Assembly (NCBI GenBank): GCA_033085395.1
Contig: JANQBS010000180.1
Coordinates: forward strand, 18,713-82,712
Length of the DNA: 64,000 nucleotides
Direction of reading: 5' to 3'
From: Xanthoparmelia taractica
Lineage: Eukaryota; Ascomycota; Lecanoromycetes; Lecanorales; Parmeliaceae
In this document: positions 1-12,331 of the stretch, piece by piece
Position numbering within the stretch: position 1 is the stretch's first letter
Layout of the letters: every line of letters starts with the position of its first letter
Position numbers and translations under genes: made by a program
Notes under the pieces: model-generated
The model's database searches: none
Seen by the model: only the letters and a program-made list of their open reading frames with translations
What the model was told of the DNA's origin: nothing

Positions 1-563
1 CCTAGAACCCCTTCGCTTTCGAGGAGCTTCTTACACCATCTTCTTTTGTTTCGCAATAGATTCCCTTTTGCCCTTAAAGTCTTCCAAAGGTGAAGTACCT
101 CGTACACTTCTCAGCCTTGACGAGCAGACCCCTAACGTCAGTCCAATTGAAAACCGGATACGAGTAGAGAGTCACGGACCGTGTAATACATTCCGATTCG
201 CAGAGACGGCTGGTCAATGGCGCCACGGATGGCCATGCAAACGGTCGTACTGACGAGCCGCGAAAGACGTGGAGGGGTTGAATAGTGGTTTGTCGCTATG
301 GTTCCGAAGGGTTGCGCTCGAATGAGGAGCCACCTGCTCGTGCTGGGGAATAGCGACAACATGCATGTATATGGCTTGCTGTTGCTGGGCCGGATAAACA
401 GCCTCTTTGTTTGCCATCATGAAAGTCTTTGTCATGTGCGCGCTGTTCGAGCTACTAACCCACACAGAGACCGTCCCAATGTGATGAAAAGGCGATACCA
501 AATCCCACTACCCAACCCTTCAGTCTCACGGCGTCAATTAAAGACCACTAGAGCACCGAACGC
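1..563. other. No gene supported
   Basis: Open frames on both strands overlap each other and none has a recognisable motif, signal peptide or convincing splice structure. The stretch lies downstream of the minus-strand gene that ends at 564 and may hold its 3' untranslated region. Confidence 0.5.
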
Positions 564-1460
564 TTACGAGGGGAACTCATCTCCCGACTCCAGTAGGCCA
601 AAGGATCGAAACAGCTTCCCTCTCTTCGCCATCACCTCAGCATCCCGCTTCAGCATTTCCGCCCCCTCTCGCTCTACATTCTGCTCCAGTATAGCGGCCA
701 ATTCATCTAATTTCCCTACCGCGACATCGATGGGTATATCGGCATAATGGAATGCCGCGATCAGGTAGTCCATACCTTTATAGAACGGTCGGCCTTGAGC
801 CACTATTGGCCGCGGGAATAAAACTTTCCGGTCGAAAATGAACCGCTCGAGAATGGAATGTTTCTCTTTTCCAACGTCTTTGCGAACATTTCTGATATCG
901 TATTCATTACACAGAAGGCCCTTTGGTAAGGAGATTTCCATTAAGATATACGTGTCTGCGGTAGACATTTCAGTCATGCGGTATGAGAGGGCTCGATATG
1001 CCCAAATGACCGTGTCCTTCTCTGTTTCCTCGCCTGATTGGATCCTGCGTATTGTGTTATGGAGGCCGCCGTCGTCGCTGGAATCGTCGAAGCCACGGTA
1101 GCTGTGGAGGTATTCGGCGCCTATGGTAGAAATTGTGCTGATTGGGTTTTTCTTGGAGCCTTTGTTCGAGGTGCTGGGCTCTGTATGGTCCATTATGCTC
1201 TGTTGAACCTCGGTCGCTCGGAACGTGAGACCGTGTTCGGGATTTTCGCAATCGATGTTCGTGACGAGGTAATTGTAGACAGCGTTCCTGAAGTCCTCAA
1301 ACAGTTCGTTTTGTTCGTCCGTTATCTCATCGTCGCCATCGGGATAGATCAGAGGATCTTTGGTAGCTCCCACGAGAGTCAGTTTGTCCACCAGTGCGTT
1401 TGTGTACATGGAACCACAGGGAGGGTGTCTGGAGATGGAAATCTTCCTTGTTTGACTCAT
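564..1460 (-). CDS. Hypothetical protein, 298 aa
   Basis: I do not recognise this protein. It is a single uninterrupted frame that starts with a true ATG (MSQTRKISISRH) and ends in GDEFPS. It has no signal peptide and no membrane segment. The N-terminal third is acidic (DGDDEITDEQNELFEDF). The middle has a Ser/Thr/Lys-rich linker, and the C-terminus (about residues 245-285) is a charged, probably helical segment (KLDELAAILEQNVEREGAEM). Such a long frame in ordinary-composition DNA, with no competing frame that makes sense, supports a real gene. A cytosolic or nuclear location is likely. A 76-codon ATG frame lies just upstream on the same strand (1,489-1,719). It could be an upstream ORF or a lost exon, and I could not join the two with good splice sites. 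Confidence 0.6.
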   Translation of the reverse strand: MSQTRKISISRHPPCGSMYTNALVDKLTLVGATKDPLIYPDGDDEITDEQNELFEDFRNAVYNYLVTNIDCENPEHGLTFRATEVQQSIMDHTEPSTSNKGSKKNPISTISTIGAEYLHSYRGFDDSSDDGGLHNTIRRIQSGEETEKDTVIWAYRALSYRMTEMSTADTYILMEISLPKGLLCNEYDIRNVRKDVGKEKHSILERFIFDRKVLFPRPIVAQGRPFYKGMDYLIAAFHYADIPIDVAVGKLDELAAILEQNVEREGAEMLKRDAEVMAKRGKLFRSFGLLESGDEFPS

Positions 1461-3684
1461 TCTCTCCGGGCTGAATTAAGATTACAGGCTAGGTTCCCTT
1501 CGACTTTGACAAGATGCTGAGGTCGGGGACCTTGGTGAATGAGACTTGATAAACGACTTTGCCTTTGAAATTGGGCCGCGCTATGGTAATAAGCCCGTGA
1601 TATGGATCAGGAACGCGGTCCGGTTGAGCGGACTTCATTGTTCTGAGAGAGTCTCGAGTACGATTGAGCGTAAATGAGTCAGAGGTGGCAAGTGACATTA
1701 TCGCGAGAGCCGGCACCATGTCTACTACTCACGAGTTTTCACTGCAGCGTCTTTTTTTTGTTGCCCGCTTGTCCCCATACTCATATGCTGCTTTTAGATG
1801 TGCCGCACGGCCTATCAGCGTGCAAAGAAAAATCGTAGCTAATGTTGCATTTGAAAGTTTTCACCATCGGTTCCTTAGAAGCCTGTGATGAAGTTCTTGG
1901 TTCCGAGCTGTATTGGATCATAAGGCGTTTGCGAATTTTAGATACAGATCTCCATGTCGTAACCCTTTTCTCATACCCCGGGCCCCTTTCTCCATCGTTG
2001 AAAACCATCGGGGCCAACAGCCTCATCGTTCCATAGTACGCCGCTTAGCAACAGCATGATCTTGACAGCATTCAGACTTATTCCTAGTACAAACAAATTC
2101 TCTGTCAAAATCCTAGGCAAACGAAGACTTGCACGATGGGATGTGAGATTAGGCGCGAAGTGACATCGATATAACATATTAATGTGTGATACTAAAACCT
2201 AGCCATCCGCTATCTGCTGATTTCTCATGTAGGGCGGGGCTGGGCACAGTGTTGTGCAAATCAACACGTTGGAAGGGGGGTGACCACTAAGGGTAGACCG
2301 GACAAAGACGTAGTAGAGAAAGTAATGTAGGAAGAAGAGTACGTTTCTCAACCCTATGACTCACTGCATGCCTTTGGTGAAATGTTTGATGCTCATGAGG
2401 ACTCTGGATAGGCTCAAGGAAAAAACCAAAGAGATGGGAAGAAACGATAGCCTGGCACCCTGGGAGGTGAGCGAGCAGCCCTACCTTAGAACTAAGGGCT
2501 ACGCTACATCCTCTCCCACCAAACCGAACCTGCCTTTCGCACCCCGGCACCATCCCTATACATCCTCATCCCCCATCCCTCACCAACAATCCGATCTCCA
2601 AATACATCATAAAGACAGACGCACGCCCTACACACAACCACAACCACAAGCCCCAAATCCGAGCCCCGGACATCGGACACACCATCCCAAAGGCGCTCTG
2701 GCTCGGCTTCGGATATCCTCGGCCATTGGACCTCGCATGCTGATTTCTGTGATATGTGGTGTGCGTGCATGCGTAATCCTTCGTCTACTGCATATTTTCC
2801 TTTAGTCCTGAAATGGGCTAGGGTAGTGACGAGCACGAACAGCGCACACTGGCATGCTGATTGATTGGGAGGGTACAAGTACGCGTAATCGTGCTTTAAT
2901 TAGACTTTTGAAGTGGGAATGTAGATATGAGGAAGGTGTGCGTGGTTCTTTCTGTGGCGGATTGCACTGCACGGCTGTGGAGCGCTCGTTTCATACCTGG
3001 TGTGGGGGTTCTGTAAGCGAGGTAAAAGATATTTTTCGCGAGGAGTACTCCAAGTAGGTGATGGAAGTGGGATGTGAGGATTGTTTCGTCTTTGGTTAGA
3101 GGTTTGCGGCTGATCTTCCTGCAGACTGTTTTTAGGGTCTCGGATGTGGTGCTGTCAGAGTTCTATTTTGCACGATGTACATTGGTGTCTGTGGGTAAAG
3201 TTGCCTGTGCTCTACCATGGATTTGCATACAGGTCGGACCACCTCGGCGGCTCATTCTCTCTGTGAAATTTGGTGGCTGTGTGGGGCCGCCTGGTAGACG
3301 TTACAGGGAAGTTTTAGAGATGGTGTGAGATACTTGGCTACTTTCGTCAGGGCGCGCGTTGTCTAGGCTACTCAGCTGAGAATGATACTAAAGATCACTT
3401 TTCAACAGCGGTTGTTAAGATCGCAGAGGCTTCAAATGCCCATGTACAGTGAGTGACCTTGGCTTGGGGTATATAGTTCGTATATATTGTCGAAGTCGAA
3501 TATCTCTCATAAAGTTCCATGTGCTGACAGTAGAAGGTTATAAACGAACGGACGGTCCCACTGACCCGCAACCGGAACCGAAATGACGCATATACTGCCT
3601 TCCCCACGTGGAGCGCAAACCCGGCAAAACCACAGAACCACCCCTCCTCTGCCTCAACTGCCACGCCACCTCTTATACGTCGGA
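1461..3684. other. Intergenic, no gene supported
   Basis: Only short overlapping frames occur on both strands. Positions 1,489-1,719 (minus) hold a 76-codon ATG frame of unknown value. The stretch around 2,500-2,700 is C-rich on the plus strand, and its long frames are low-complexity Pro/His translations. Confidence 0.5.
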
Positions 3685-4449
3685 TCAATAGAAAGTAGCA
3701 GCCATACAATTGTTGCTCGAAGTGACCTGCGGCGTCGTGTTCCAATCCGTGGTACCAATGAATGCCTTCTGCAACGCCGCGTTCTCGCCCCCAAGCTGTG
3801 ACTCGATGTAGTCGGTAGCGGCAGCATTGGCCGTCCTAGGCTCCCAGTAGTTGCCGGTAGTAGTATCCAACACGTTGGTCGCCTGCGTCGTGCATTGCCC
3901 CGTGTAACAAGGACTGCCTTGGGTGGCAGGGTTGAAGAACGCGGCGGCGGGTATGTTTGGGTTTTCGTTAATGTTGACGGTGAAGCCTTCGGTTGTCCCG
4001 CCCGTCGTGGATGATAGGGTTGCGGCGCCGTCGCAGCCTTGCTGCAGGCTCACGTCGCCCCAGGCTGTGCCTACCATGTTCAATTCTACCCATGTGGCCG
4101 GGAGAGCCTCGCCGCGCTGAACAGTGCCGGCCCAGCCGTAGTTGAGGGGCACGAATTGGGTGTCGCCGCTGTTGATAGTGATGTCCTTTAGCTTGGTTCG
4201 GCTGTAGTCGGGGTTGTTGGTCCAGAAGGAAAAGGACTTGGTGGCGCCTTTGTTGGTGAGGAGGAGACCGATTCCGTTGCAGGTCGCCGCGCGGGGCTCG
4301 AAGAGGGATTTGAGCGAGCGGGGAATCCAGGGGCTAGAGGTCTCGGCTTGGGTTGGGGCAGAGAGGACGGGGAAGATGGCGGTGGAGAGGGCAAGGCAGA
4401 GGGAGAGGACTGATTTGAGCGTTCCGGACGCGGTGTATGAGGGAGACAT
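3685..4449 (-). CDS. Secreted protein of a fungal family of unknown function, 254 aa
   Basis: I chose the ATG at 4449 (MSPSYTASG), not one further upstream, because it puts a hydrophobic signal peptide (about residues 12-30, SVLSLCLALSTAIFPVLSAP) at the N-terminus. The mature part begins after a short Ser/Pro/Arg stretch with CNGIGLLLTNKG. It continues with a Gly/Thr/Asn-rich beta-type domain containing TQFVPLNYGWAGTVQRG, LPATWVELNM, GDVSLQQGCDGAATL and PCYTGQC, and ends AATFY. From memory, the VQRG...LPATWVE...GD(I/V)SL.QGCDGAAT signature recurs in small secreted proteins of ascomycetes with no assigned activity. The six or so cysteines suggest disulphides, consistent with export. A thaumatin-like fold was considered, but the cysteine number and spacing do not fit. 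Confidence 0.82.
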   Translation of the reverse strand: MSPSYTASGTLKSVLSLCLALSTAIFPVLSAPTQAETSSPWIPRSLKSLFEPRAATCNGIGLLLTNKGATKSFSFWTNNPDYSRTKLKDITINSGDTQFVPLNYGWAGTVQRGEALPATWVELNMVGTAWGDVSLQQGCDGAATLSSTTGGTTEGFTVNINENPNIPAAAFFNPATQGSPCYTGQCTTQATNVLDTTTGNYWEPRTANAAATDYIESQLGGENAALQKAFIGTTDWNTTPQVTSSNNCMAATFY

Positions 4450-7389
4450 AATGAGTGTAAAGGTACTTTGACAAGCAAAGATACAAAAAGAGCGATTCCA
4501 AAAAAGAGCGAGGAGCAAAAATGAGCGACTGGGCTTACTGCAGCGTTAACGAGCGAAAGGGAAGAAATCCATGGGACAGAGGTTACTTATGGGCGACATG
4601 GGATGAAAGGAAGGCTGAACGATGGTAGCGCGCACTAAATAGTAGTGGCCAATTGCATAGTCCAGACTCCGTGAAAGGAACGGACTACCGACGCTATGCA
4701 ATCACAAAGTCCTTTCAAACCTTTTGTGCCTCATCCCCCCTAAAACGCCATTGTTTGAGATGTTATCCCTGTCGAGGGAAGAAAGGGATCTTGTGGAACG
4801 TAGTTTAAATTGTTCGTGCCCTGAATCTTTACTACCACTTCCTTGAACAGTGGCTAACGCTTTGACCGTCGCTGTTTTGCCATCATCGAAGATATCGGTC
4901 ACCGATGTATCACAGGGCGAGTGTGCGAGTCCATCGCTATGGTTGATGAGCATTTCAAGCTCCAAAACAAAAACTCTCTAAAAGATCTTTCTGCGCAATT
5001 GTTCGGTATTTTCACAAAGAAAGCTGGGACTCAATAGAAAGGGTGGAAACTTGTACACGTATGCAGTGCGACGTGGGGGTTGTCACCGTCGGATCCCAAG
5101 AAGGAAGATTAGCTCGGGAGATGTCCCGCGCGCTATAGGCTCAGGAACCAATCAATAATAACTTAGCCTGGGTTCCTGCATGTGGCACAGCGACCAAGTG
5201 CCGGGACGTGTGCCACTTCCACTTATTGTTGACCGCATCGGTGAAGCCATCATCTGGTCGGGAGATTCTCCGTTGACAGCCAGACACAGTATTGACCAGT
5301 GGAAGAACCGCAACTCTTCTTCGAAGACATCATGTAAGTCTAGACATTATCTCTTTCAGCACTCTCCGTGGTCTACAGCATATAGTATATAATTAAGTGC
5401 ATATTTTGCGCACGCTGCTGTGATTTGTGTTGGCTGTACAGAAGCCTGCAGGGCCCATAGCATGTGTTGTAGCCTGCCACCACTCAGAAGACCGTCCAGC
5501 TCGCCGGTCTCGGGCCGAGGTATCGTCCTTGGAAATTTCTGGGATTTGGGACAACTCACTCGGTCGACCTGCAAGTCTGCCCAAAGAACGTCAAGATAGG
5601 CACCTCGTTGCCGGAAGAGAGTCTTCACATAAGACCAGAGGCTGATTTCCAGTTTTCTCCGAGGTTGCCCACTCGTGGGGTAGATAGGACGCACTTAGGA
5701 GTCACTGAAGGATAATTCCGGACTGGATGCATATCAAGTGATGCGCCACTATGGCTGGGGTCAAGTGCCCGGACCATGTCGGTTAGCGAAAGGTGGAAGT
5801 CGTTTGATTCCTGACATCTCAGCCGCTCAGAGACCAGGTTACTCGACTCTCTCACCCTGCTTATCGTAACCAACTATACTTTTCTTGCAACGCCGTTCGA
5901 CAAACCTGCATTCACGACACTTCTAGCTAGAGTAAATGATTGATTCGGCCTCTTCACTGCGGTGCACATATTGATTGCATTTTCAAAGGAATCGCAGCAT
6001 TCAACTGCTCAATACCCTGTATATTGAGGGTTGGCTGCCACCGATGCGTCTCACGCCAAGGATGAAGGTCTGTTCTCTCAGACATCCTTGGGATTGCGGA
6101 TGGAATGTGATGTCAGGTGTGCTCGAAATCGCTCTCTGGATTTTGATGGCTTAGAAGTTGGATTGTGATCTGTGTAAAGCTGTAACAATACACTATGCAT
6201 GGTATGAAGGTATGCTTGAAAACCCCAGGAAAGAATATTTGTGCTCGACGGAGGATTAATGAACAAAACATCTCAACGCCAAGACGCCAAGACGCCAAGA
6301 CTTCTGGCGGGGGAGAAAGAATGAATCTCCGTACAACATATTCAGAGTAACGCTCGCCTCTCTCATCCACTACATCACCCCTTGAGCTTGGTTCATCGAG
6401 ACGCTGACAGGTGGCGAATGGGTAACGGTGCTAGATACTTATTCCCACCAGCGCACCTGGTCCCTACACTCTCCAACCCGCACACAATCTCTGCCCACAA
6501 CGCCACATCTGAGGATTGCACGGAAACAACGAAAGACATGGGCCGTGCTAAGTATCGCTACTTGCTATTAGCCTACAATAACGACGGGATCTGAGGCAAA
6601 ATATTGGTTGTCCATTGAGTCTCAGCCTGATGTCATTGGGGGGATGAAGGGAGGGATGATGGAGATGTGTAAAGACTTCTGTATTTCGTGAATGAAGACA
6701 GTGCTTCAGACGGAGCAGCCGCTGATGAGATTCAAGTGTATGAGACCTGCTGGATCCTCCCACAGTCCATCTCTGTTTTCGAATGCCAATTCGCGTAGGC
6801 GCATTGACGTCTTGTGCAAGAGCTGGGAAATATTTATGAGCGTCTGGCCACAACATCAGACGAGCCTTCGAGCTGGCCACGACTCAATGACAAGCGTCTA
6901 TGTGGTCGATAGGGTCTACAAGCTTGATGAAAACTACAATGATGAGGAGCATAAAGACGAGGTGTAGGTGTCAACCCACATGCCATACAATCTCTATGCG
7001 ACCTAGATACCATTGGGGACGATCTGGGAATGGAGCAATGCATAAAAACAAGCACGTTTTGTGGGACGGTTATCTAGACTCTTTGCGACATATCCTCTCT
7101 ACCCACGCCTAACCCCACATTCTCTCCTTAAAAGAGCATGCAATTCTCCGAGTGCCACGCTGAAACGATATCTACAGCGAAGCGCGTCAACAATAGCCTG
7201 GCATGGCAGAGATTCAAGCGCAACGTATTCAATTGCTCGAACCGGAGCACACGGTGACGAATGGATTTCAGGCGGCAAGTAGGAGCGGCCAAACTATGCG
7301 CCAACAAAATAAAGGTTCTCGCAGCCAGCGACAAGAACCTTTCGGAGACTGTCTAGGTAAAATTCAGACATTACTGTTCGCGTTTGAAA
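4450..7389. other. Long intergenic stretch, no gene supported
   Basis: I see no coherent gene. Frames at 4,702-4,965 and 5,356-5,694 (minus) have no motif and conflict with frames on the other strand. A tiny tandem repeat, three copies of an 8-base unit (acgccaag), lies at 6,276-6,299. The last few hundred bases should contain the promoter of the secreted-protein gene at 7,390. Confidence 0.45.
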
Positions 7390-7978
7390 ATGTTTACGCT
7401 GAACCTTCTCCTGATTCTCCTCCAGCTGTACCCCTTCAATCTCGCGGCGCCGCTGTCGACTGCTCCGTCTTTGAAATCCCTCAATAGTGAATCTCTCAAC
7501 TTGGCACTTCCGACAAACCTTAGCCTACACGACCAACCCATGTAAGTGAATAAGCTCATCTCCACACTCTAAACTCACATCACACAGCTTACGATACCTC
7601 CCGTCCGAGCCATTCTCGTACCATTTCCCCGATTCCGCTGTCACCATCGTCTTCCGGAACTACACCATCGCCATCAGCCATCCGGACTCTGAGCGATGCG
7701 TCGGAGCGGCTTTAGCGGACCTCATGGTTTACCGCGACCGACTTCTTGACAAGATCAACACTCCGCAAGAATACGCGTGCGGGACGGTCGAGCTGACGAT
7801 TTTCCCCGAGGCGAGTATGCGATGGATTGAGTGGGCGTATGCGGTTCAGTCGATCCGTAGGTGGTTGTTGGTGTATGATTCGGTGGATATGGATTTTGAT
7901 GTTGTGGTCAGTGAGACGAGGGTTCTAGGGACGGGAAGGTTGGCAAGTGTCCTTTACGATTTTGAGGGTAAGACTTAG
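7390..7978 (+). CDS. Secreted protein, 180 aa, one intron
   Basis: I rebuilt this from two exons: 7390-7541 and 7588-7978. The 46-nt intron has gtaagt at its 5' end and cacacag at its 3' end, and splits a codon in phase 2. Exon 1 encodes a classical signal peptide (MFTLNLLLILLQLYPFNLAA) and a short linker. Exon 2 gives a compact domain: SYHFPDSAVTIVFRNY, a helical segment, CGTVELTIFPE, a Trp-containing helix (WIEWAYAVQSIRRWLLVY) and a final strand (FDVVVSETRVLGTGRL). This order (strand, helix, strand, a W..A...I..W helix, then a strand ending in G.G.L) is one I associate with small secreted ascomycete proteins of unknown role. The gene at 21,268 has the same total length, a phase-2 intron behind the signal region and a similar layout, so the two may be distant paralogues. 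The function is unknown. Confidence 0.78.
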
Positions 7979-8397
7979 ATGCAGCAGGGGGTAGAGGCTG
8001 TTTGGTCTTCTGGGTCCAGAGTCGACGTTGGCAAGATTGTAGGTCAGTTGAGTTGCGTCGTATCATATTGCTTCGATTTCATGTGGCTTCCAAATCTTGT
8101 CTCCTGACAAGACCTAGCATGTGGAATGTGATTGGGTTGATCAATATACTGGGTGAAATGATATCGCCATTTAGTGTTCGTTAAGAGCTCGTATACTCGG
8201 GCATATTGTCCGCTTTCGAGCCGTGCTTGGGACATACATGAAAGATTGAATGCCGGTCTCCCCACGCTCGGCATCGACCGAAACTATAACAACAAACATT
8301 CCACCATTCGACCAAAGCCCCAAACGCACAAACCGCTCAAGAACTGCATTCCCAATACCATCTTCACCCACACCCTCACCCTCCCTGATCCCACGAA
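7979..8397. other. Convergent intergenic spacer
   Basis: This lies between the 3' ends of a plus-strand and a minus-strand gene. I see nothing else in it. A C/A-rich run at 8,290-8,400 precedes the stop codon of the minus-strand gene. Confidence 0.5.
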
Positions 8398-9329
8398 TTA
8401 CAACCCCGCCTCCCCGGGAATAACCGTCCCATTCAGCACCGCCGCCTCATGCGCCCTCGCCACATACCCATAAACAGGCAAATACTGGTCCAGAAACGGC
8501 AGCAGCTGCGCGCTGCCCGGCGTGTTCCTCCAATCGCGCATCAGGTCCATGACGATGGCGAAGAAGCCCTGCAGGATCACGCCTGCGTTTTCCATGCGGC
8601 GGTTCGCGTCCGAGGCGAGGCGGCGGGAGAATGTCCCGCTTGCTTCGGTGTTGGCGATGACGGTGTAGCCTTCGGAGCGGAGGGAGAGGGCGAGGAATTC
8701 GGTGCCTGGTACGATGAGTTTTGGGGGGTTGATGGAAAGGGGCGAAAAGGAAGGGGAGGAAAGGGAAGGGAAGGGGTTGTGTTCTACGTACAGACGTCCG
8801 TGGTGATGCCCGCGAGTATGATTTGGCTTTTGTTCTGTGCGACTACGGCGGCTCTGAAGTCGGCGTTGTCCCATGCGTCCACCTCGCCGTTGCGTTTTAT
8901 CAGTGGGGCGTTGGGGTACAGGTCCAGGATCTCTTTTGGCAGAGGGCCGTTGGGTCCGGTCTGGGCGCTTGTGGTCAGGACGATGGGGATGTTGAAGGCT
9001 TTTGCGATGGAAGAGTGCGCGATGATGTTGTTGCGGAAGACGGTCGGGTCGTAGTCGCGGACCTGGATGGGGGTGGAATTAGTTTGGTTGTATGGCTATG
9101 GTAGGCGGTGGCACTCACGGCGTTGTAGAGGCCTTCTTGAAGGTCTGCTACGATTACCATCTACAGAAGTTATCAGCTGATGTTTGAAGTGGAGAGATGA
9201 GATGCACAGCAGGAGTCTTACAGAGTCATTCTTGTTGAGACGGATGAATTCCGGTCCTGGCGTCAGGGCTGCCACTACCATAGGACCAAGTGCAGCAGCT
9301 GCCAACGTGATGGTCTGGGAGAATTTCAT
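8398..9329 (-). CDS. Secreted isochorismatase-family cysteine hydrolase, 242 aa, three introns
   Basis: Exons on the minus strand are 9222-9329, 9119-9160, 8792-9062 and 8398-8705, with introns of 61, 56 and 86 nt (donors gtaaga, gtgagt and gtacgt; acceptors tag, cag and cag). The product starts with a signal peptide (MKFSQTITLAAAALGPMVVA). It then follows the isochorismatase fold: strand with the candidate catalytic Asp (MVIVADLQEGLYNA), RDYDPTVFRNNI, IPIVLTTSAQTGPNGPLP and IIAGITTDVC in spirit (read LAGITTDVCTEF), where the Cys is the expected nucleophile. This is the YcaC-like branch seen in many fungi, active on small amides or unidentified substrates. The third expected residue, a Lys, may be the one in GPLPKEI; I am not sure. 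Export would be unusual for this family and suggests an extracellular or vacuolar role. Confidence 0.88.
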
Positions 9330-12300
9330 CGTGAGTTTGAACTGGGTGTTGTTGCTAAAGCTGTGGGTTTTGGATAAGACTGCTCCTTTTTGCTATGTTG
9401 TTGAAGATGGAGAGGACAGTGTTGATGAAGATACAGATAGAGAGGAGAGACTTCTTTCGAGGTGCGAGGCTCCTCTTTATATATTGGATCCATGCCGAAG
9501 AGCAGACTTGTCTGTGTTAGTTGGACCGCACTGCTAGTTTTGATATCATCTTGGCAATACTGCAATCTGTTTGTCGCTTACGCACATCTTACAGAGCATT
9601 GGCAAAGGGTCAAGCCTGCAGTATGCATTCTCACTGTATAATATTGTTTAGGAAATAGAAGCGAGGTATATCGGCGATGTAGATGGCGGCCAAGACTTGT
9701 ACAGTGAGACTAGTCCAAACATATGCTAGCTTGACGACCTAGGATGTGCAGATATGCAGCAAGTCAGCTTTTTGTCATGTTCATGTCATCCACTTTCGAA
9801 GCCTTGCATAAGATTCGCATACTCAAACACTTCTCCATCCTGCAAGACTCTTTGTCATTCTGACATCTCTGTCTTGACCATGCATCTGATCTCCTGCAAT
9901 ATCGCCAACGCATGGTTGCAGTCAACTTCCGCCCTCCATGCTATGTCTGTGATACGGCTCAATATCCAATACCTGCGAAGCTGGTGGCTTTGAAGCTGAC
10001 AAGACAGTAATGCCAAGGATTCATCGCGAAATCTGTTCCCGTGGCCGTAGAGAAATATCCGATTGGACAGATACTCTGTACAAGTATTGCCCAGCTCACA
10101 AGAATTAAGCCGAGAGCGGCACACTCACAATCAATTGCATGGACAGCGGTCTGAAGATCATACAACGGCTCGTCTCTCTTGCGAGGTGCAAGACGCATCT
10201 CTGTCACATGTTCATATGAAAGAGGTATCAACACTGTTCGCTCGGCTCGAGGTTCCTTGCAACATGGTACGTTGACTGTCATTCTTAGCGAACGATTGCA
10301 GAAGATACTCAGCCGAGATCGAAGCCCAACTCAGATGCCAGAACTTCAAACGAAGCTTAATCTCGAATCTTCTCTTGCCTGGTCCATGCGAGCACCCCCA
10401 AAGTACCAGAGTGCATCAATTCTTCAACAGGCATACCGGCTTCGGCCACTGCAAAATCATCACTTGTGGCTGACAGTCACATGAGCTCATAAACCTTTCT
10501 CGTGAGCTGCAAATGCATTTCTTGTGAGCATCCCGCCATTCTAATTTCCCTGCGTCTTGATACATCCCTGCAATGTCCTGGAGATGACGCTGTTGTGTGC
10601 GCGTGCTCACGTTGATTTTAACCAGGCAGTCGAAAGGATAGACTTGAAGTTCTGTAAAGCATTTGTATCACATGCAAGCCAACTCCGAATACCGTATGAC
10701 TCTGACGAGAGTGGACTGCTTACAGGCAGAGGTTGTGGTGGCATGAGCATAACCAAGCGCGACAACCTAACAATTTTCTCAGACCTTGTACACGGTGAAA
10801 CCGACTCGAGAACCCTGTAATGATCCTGAGAACACCACACAAAGAATACTCGAAGCAAAAGTACTTGCAAAAATTGTCCAAGATGGAAAATAAGCTGTAC
10901 GATAGCGCGGAAAGCTTGAGGCTGTCGTTGGCTCTACTGGATCTCCTTCAGCAACCTCCGAGATGAGCAAACGTTGGTCTGACTCCATTACACGGCTTCC
11001 ATATCACCACCAAACCGGCAAGCTTGTAAACATCCCGGACCCTATTGAAGAAGGGAATCCACTATAGTTCTGGGTCTAGTCCAAGACAAACGTGCTGGTC
11101 TGCTTCTTCATGGAGATTTCCCCAAGTCATAATCAAAGCGCTGTGCGATCTTGACTGCGTATGCGACCTGAAGTGTCACGAACCTGACGGGTCCATGTCC
11201 GGAGATACATGTTGCGCCGCTACTGAGCTTCCAAAGTACGGGTCGCCACTCCGGGCCGACAATCTTCGATATCACGTTTATCTTTCACTCTTGAATATAT
11301 ATTTGAGCACCACCAAAGGTCGTCACCGGCTTTGGAACTGTGTTCCAATGGCATCAGGCCTTCCCAAGTACTGTTACATTGCCCGGTCGTCTCGCCGCTG
11401 ATACCGCGTGAGATCCACTGTACCCTCCATTGTAATCTTGATCAGCCCTAAATCTCTCCGAAGTGACGTGCAATGAGAGACACACGTCTCCAAGTGCTTC
11501 AGGACGGATGATCGTTGAACAGTTCTGCCCAAGTAGTCCGTGGTCGGCAGGCTGCTCCTTACGGCAGTTTAATGGCCAGAAAGGATGATTTGCCAGATAT
11601 CCTGTACGGAACAAACCTAAAGTATCCGAGTAAACAAGCTTGATGTCTTGGTAATGGAGCTAAACCATAGGGTTTTCTTCCGCGATGTGAAGCCTCCTCT
11701 TCCTCCTTACATCCAGGAATACTCTGACAAACACGCGCGCAGTCTCAAGTAACAGCTGCTCCTACACATCCTGCGAGGATAGTTGAATACTACGACCAGA
11801 ATGATTGTTTGTTCATCTTAGCACTAGACACCCCTGCCGGCTAATTTGCGCTTAAGGGATGCGGGAGACAGAAACCGCCGACCCTCTCATTTCGCATCAT
11901 ATGAGACTCTTTGACTTTCAAGTGCGAAACGCACAGAATGAAATAAAGCGCATAATCTCTATTGATAGGAATTGCTAGGACGCAGCCGACTCGGTCGCGG
12001 TCTGGTGAGTCCCTTATCTGATCAGTGCACTCTTACAGTACATCTTGGCAAATCTTTACTGCCTTAAGACCCCCAAGACCTCGTTAGATCTTGTTATGGT
12101 AATACGTGTTTCGGTCGCGGAACGCTTGATGAAGTACGCGCAACGTTCCACCCTGGGTACAAAAGAAGCGATCCCTCCCTTACATTCTGTGATGTTCAAC
12201 CTGGATCGTTGCTGTACACATATCCATCGAGTCACTCTTTCCAGCTCCTTAAAATATTTTCAAAGCGACCTCGACTCAAAGCGTTCTTGTTTCATTTGCT

Positions 12301-12331
12301 TGATACCTGATCGAAATCACGCGGTAACGAA
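9330..12331. other. 3-kb stretch with no supported gene
   Basis: Frames are short and overlap on both strands. The best hint of coding is on the minus strand at 9,855-10,282, where two frames could belong to one decayed gene, but a stop falls at every join I tried. Positions 12,045-12,331 should hold the promoter of the gene at 12,332. Confidence 0.45.

Noticed and set aside
1489..1719. 76-codon minus-strand ATG frame
   Set aside because: It could be an upstream ORF or exon of the 298-aa gene, but I found no good splice join and no motif.
4188..4478. 96-codon minus-strand frame rich in Pro and Ser
   Set aside because: It is an out-of-frame translation of the start of the secreted-protein gene at 3,685-4,449.
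8449..9104. Plus-strand frames of 201 and 93 codons
   Set aside because: They lie antisense over the exons of the isochorismatase gene and are shadows of it.
9855..10282. Possible minus-strand gene split by an intron
   Set aside because: Two neighbouring frames look mildly protein-like, but every plausible donor/acceptor join gave a stop or a frame shift, and no family motif appeared.
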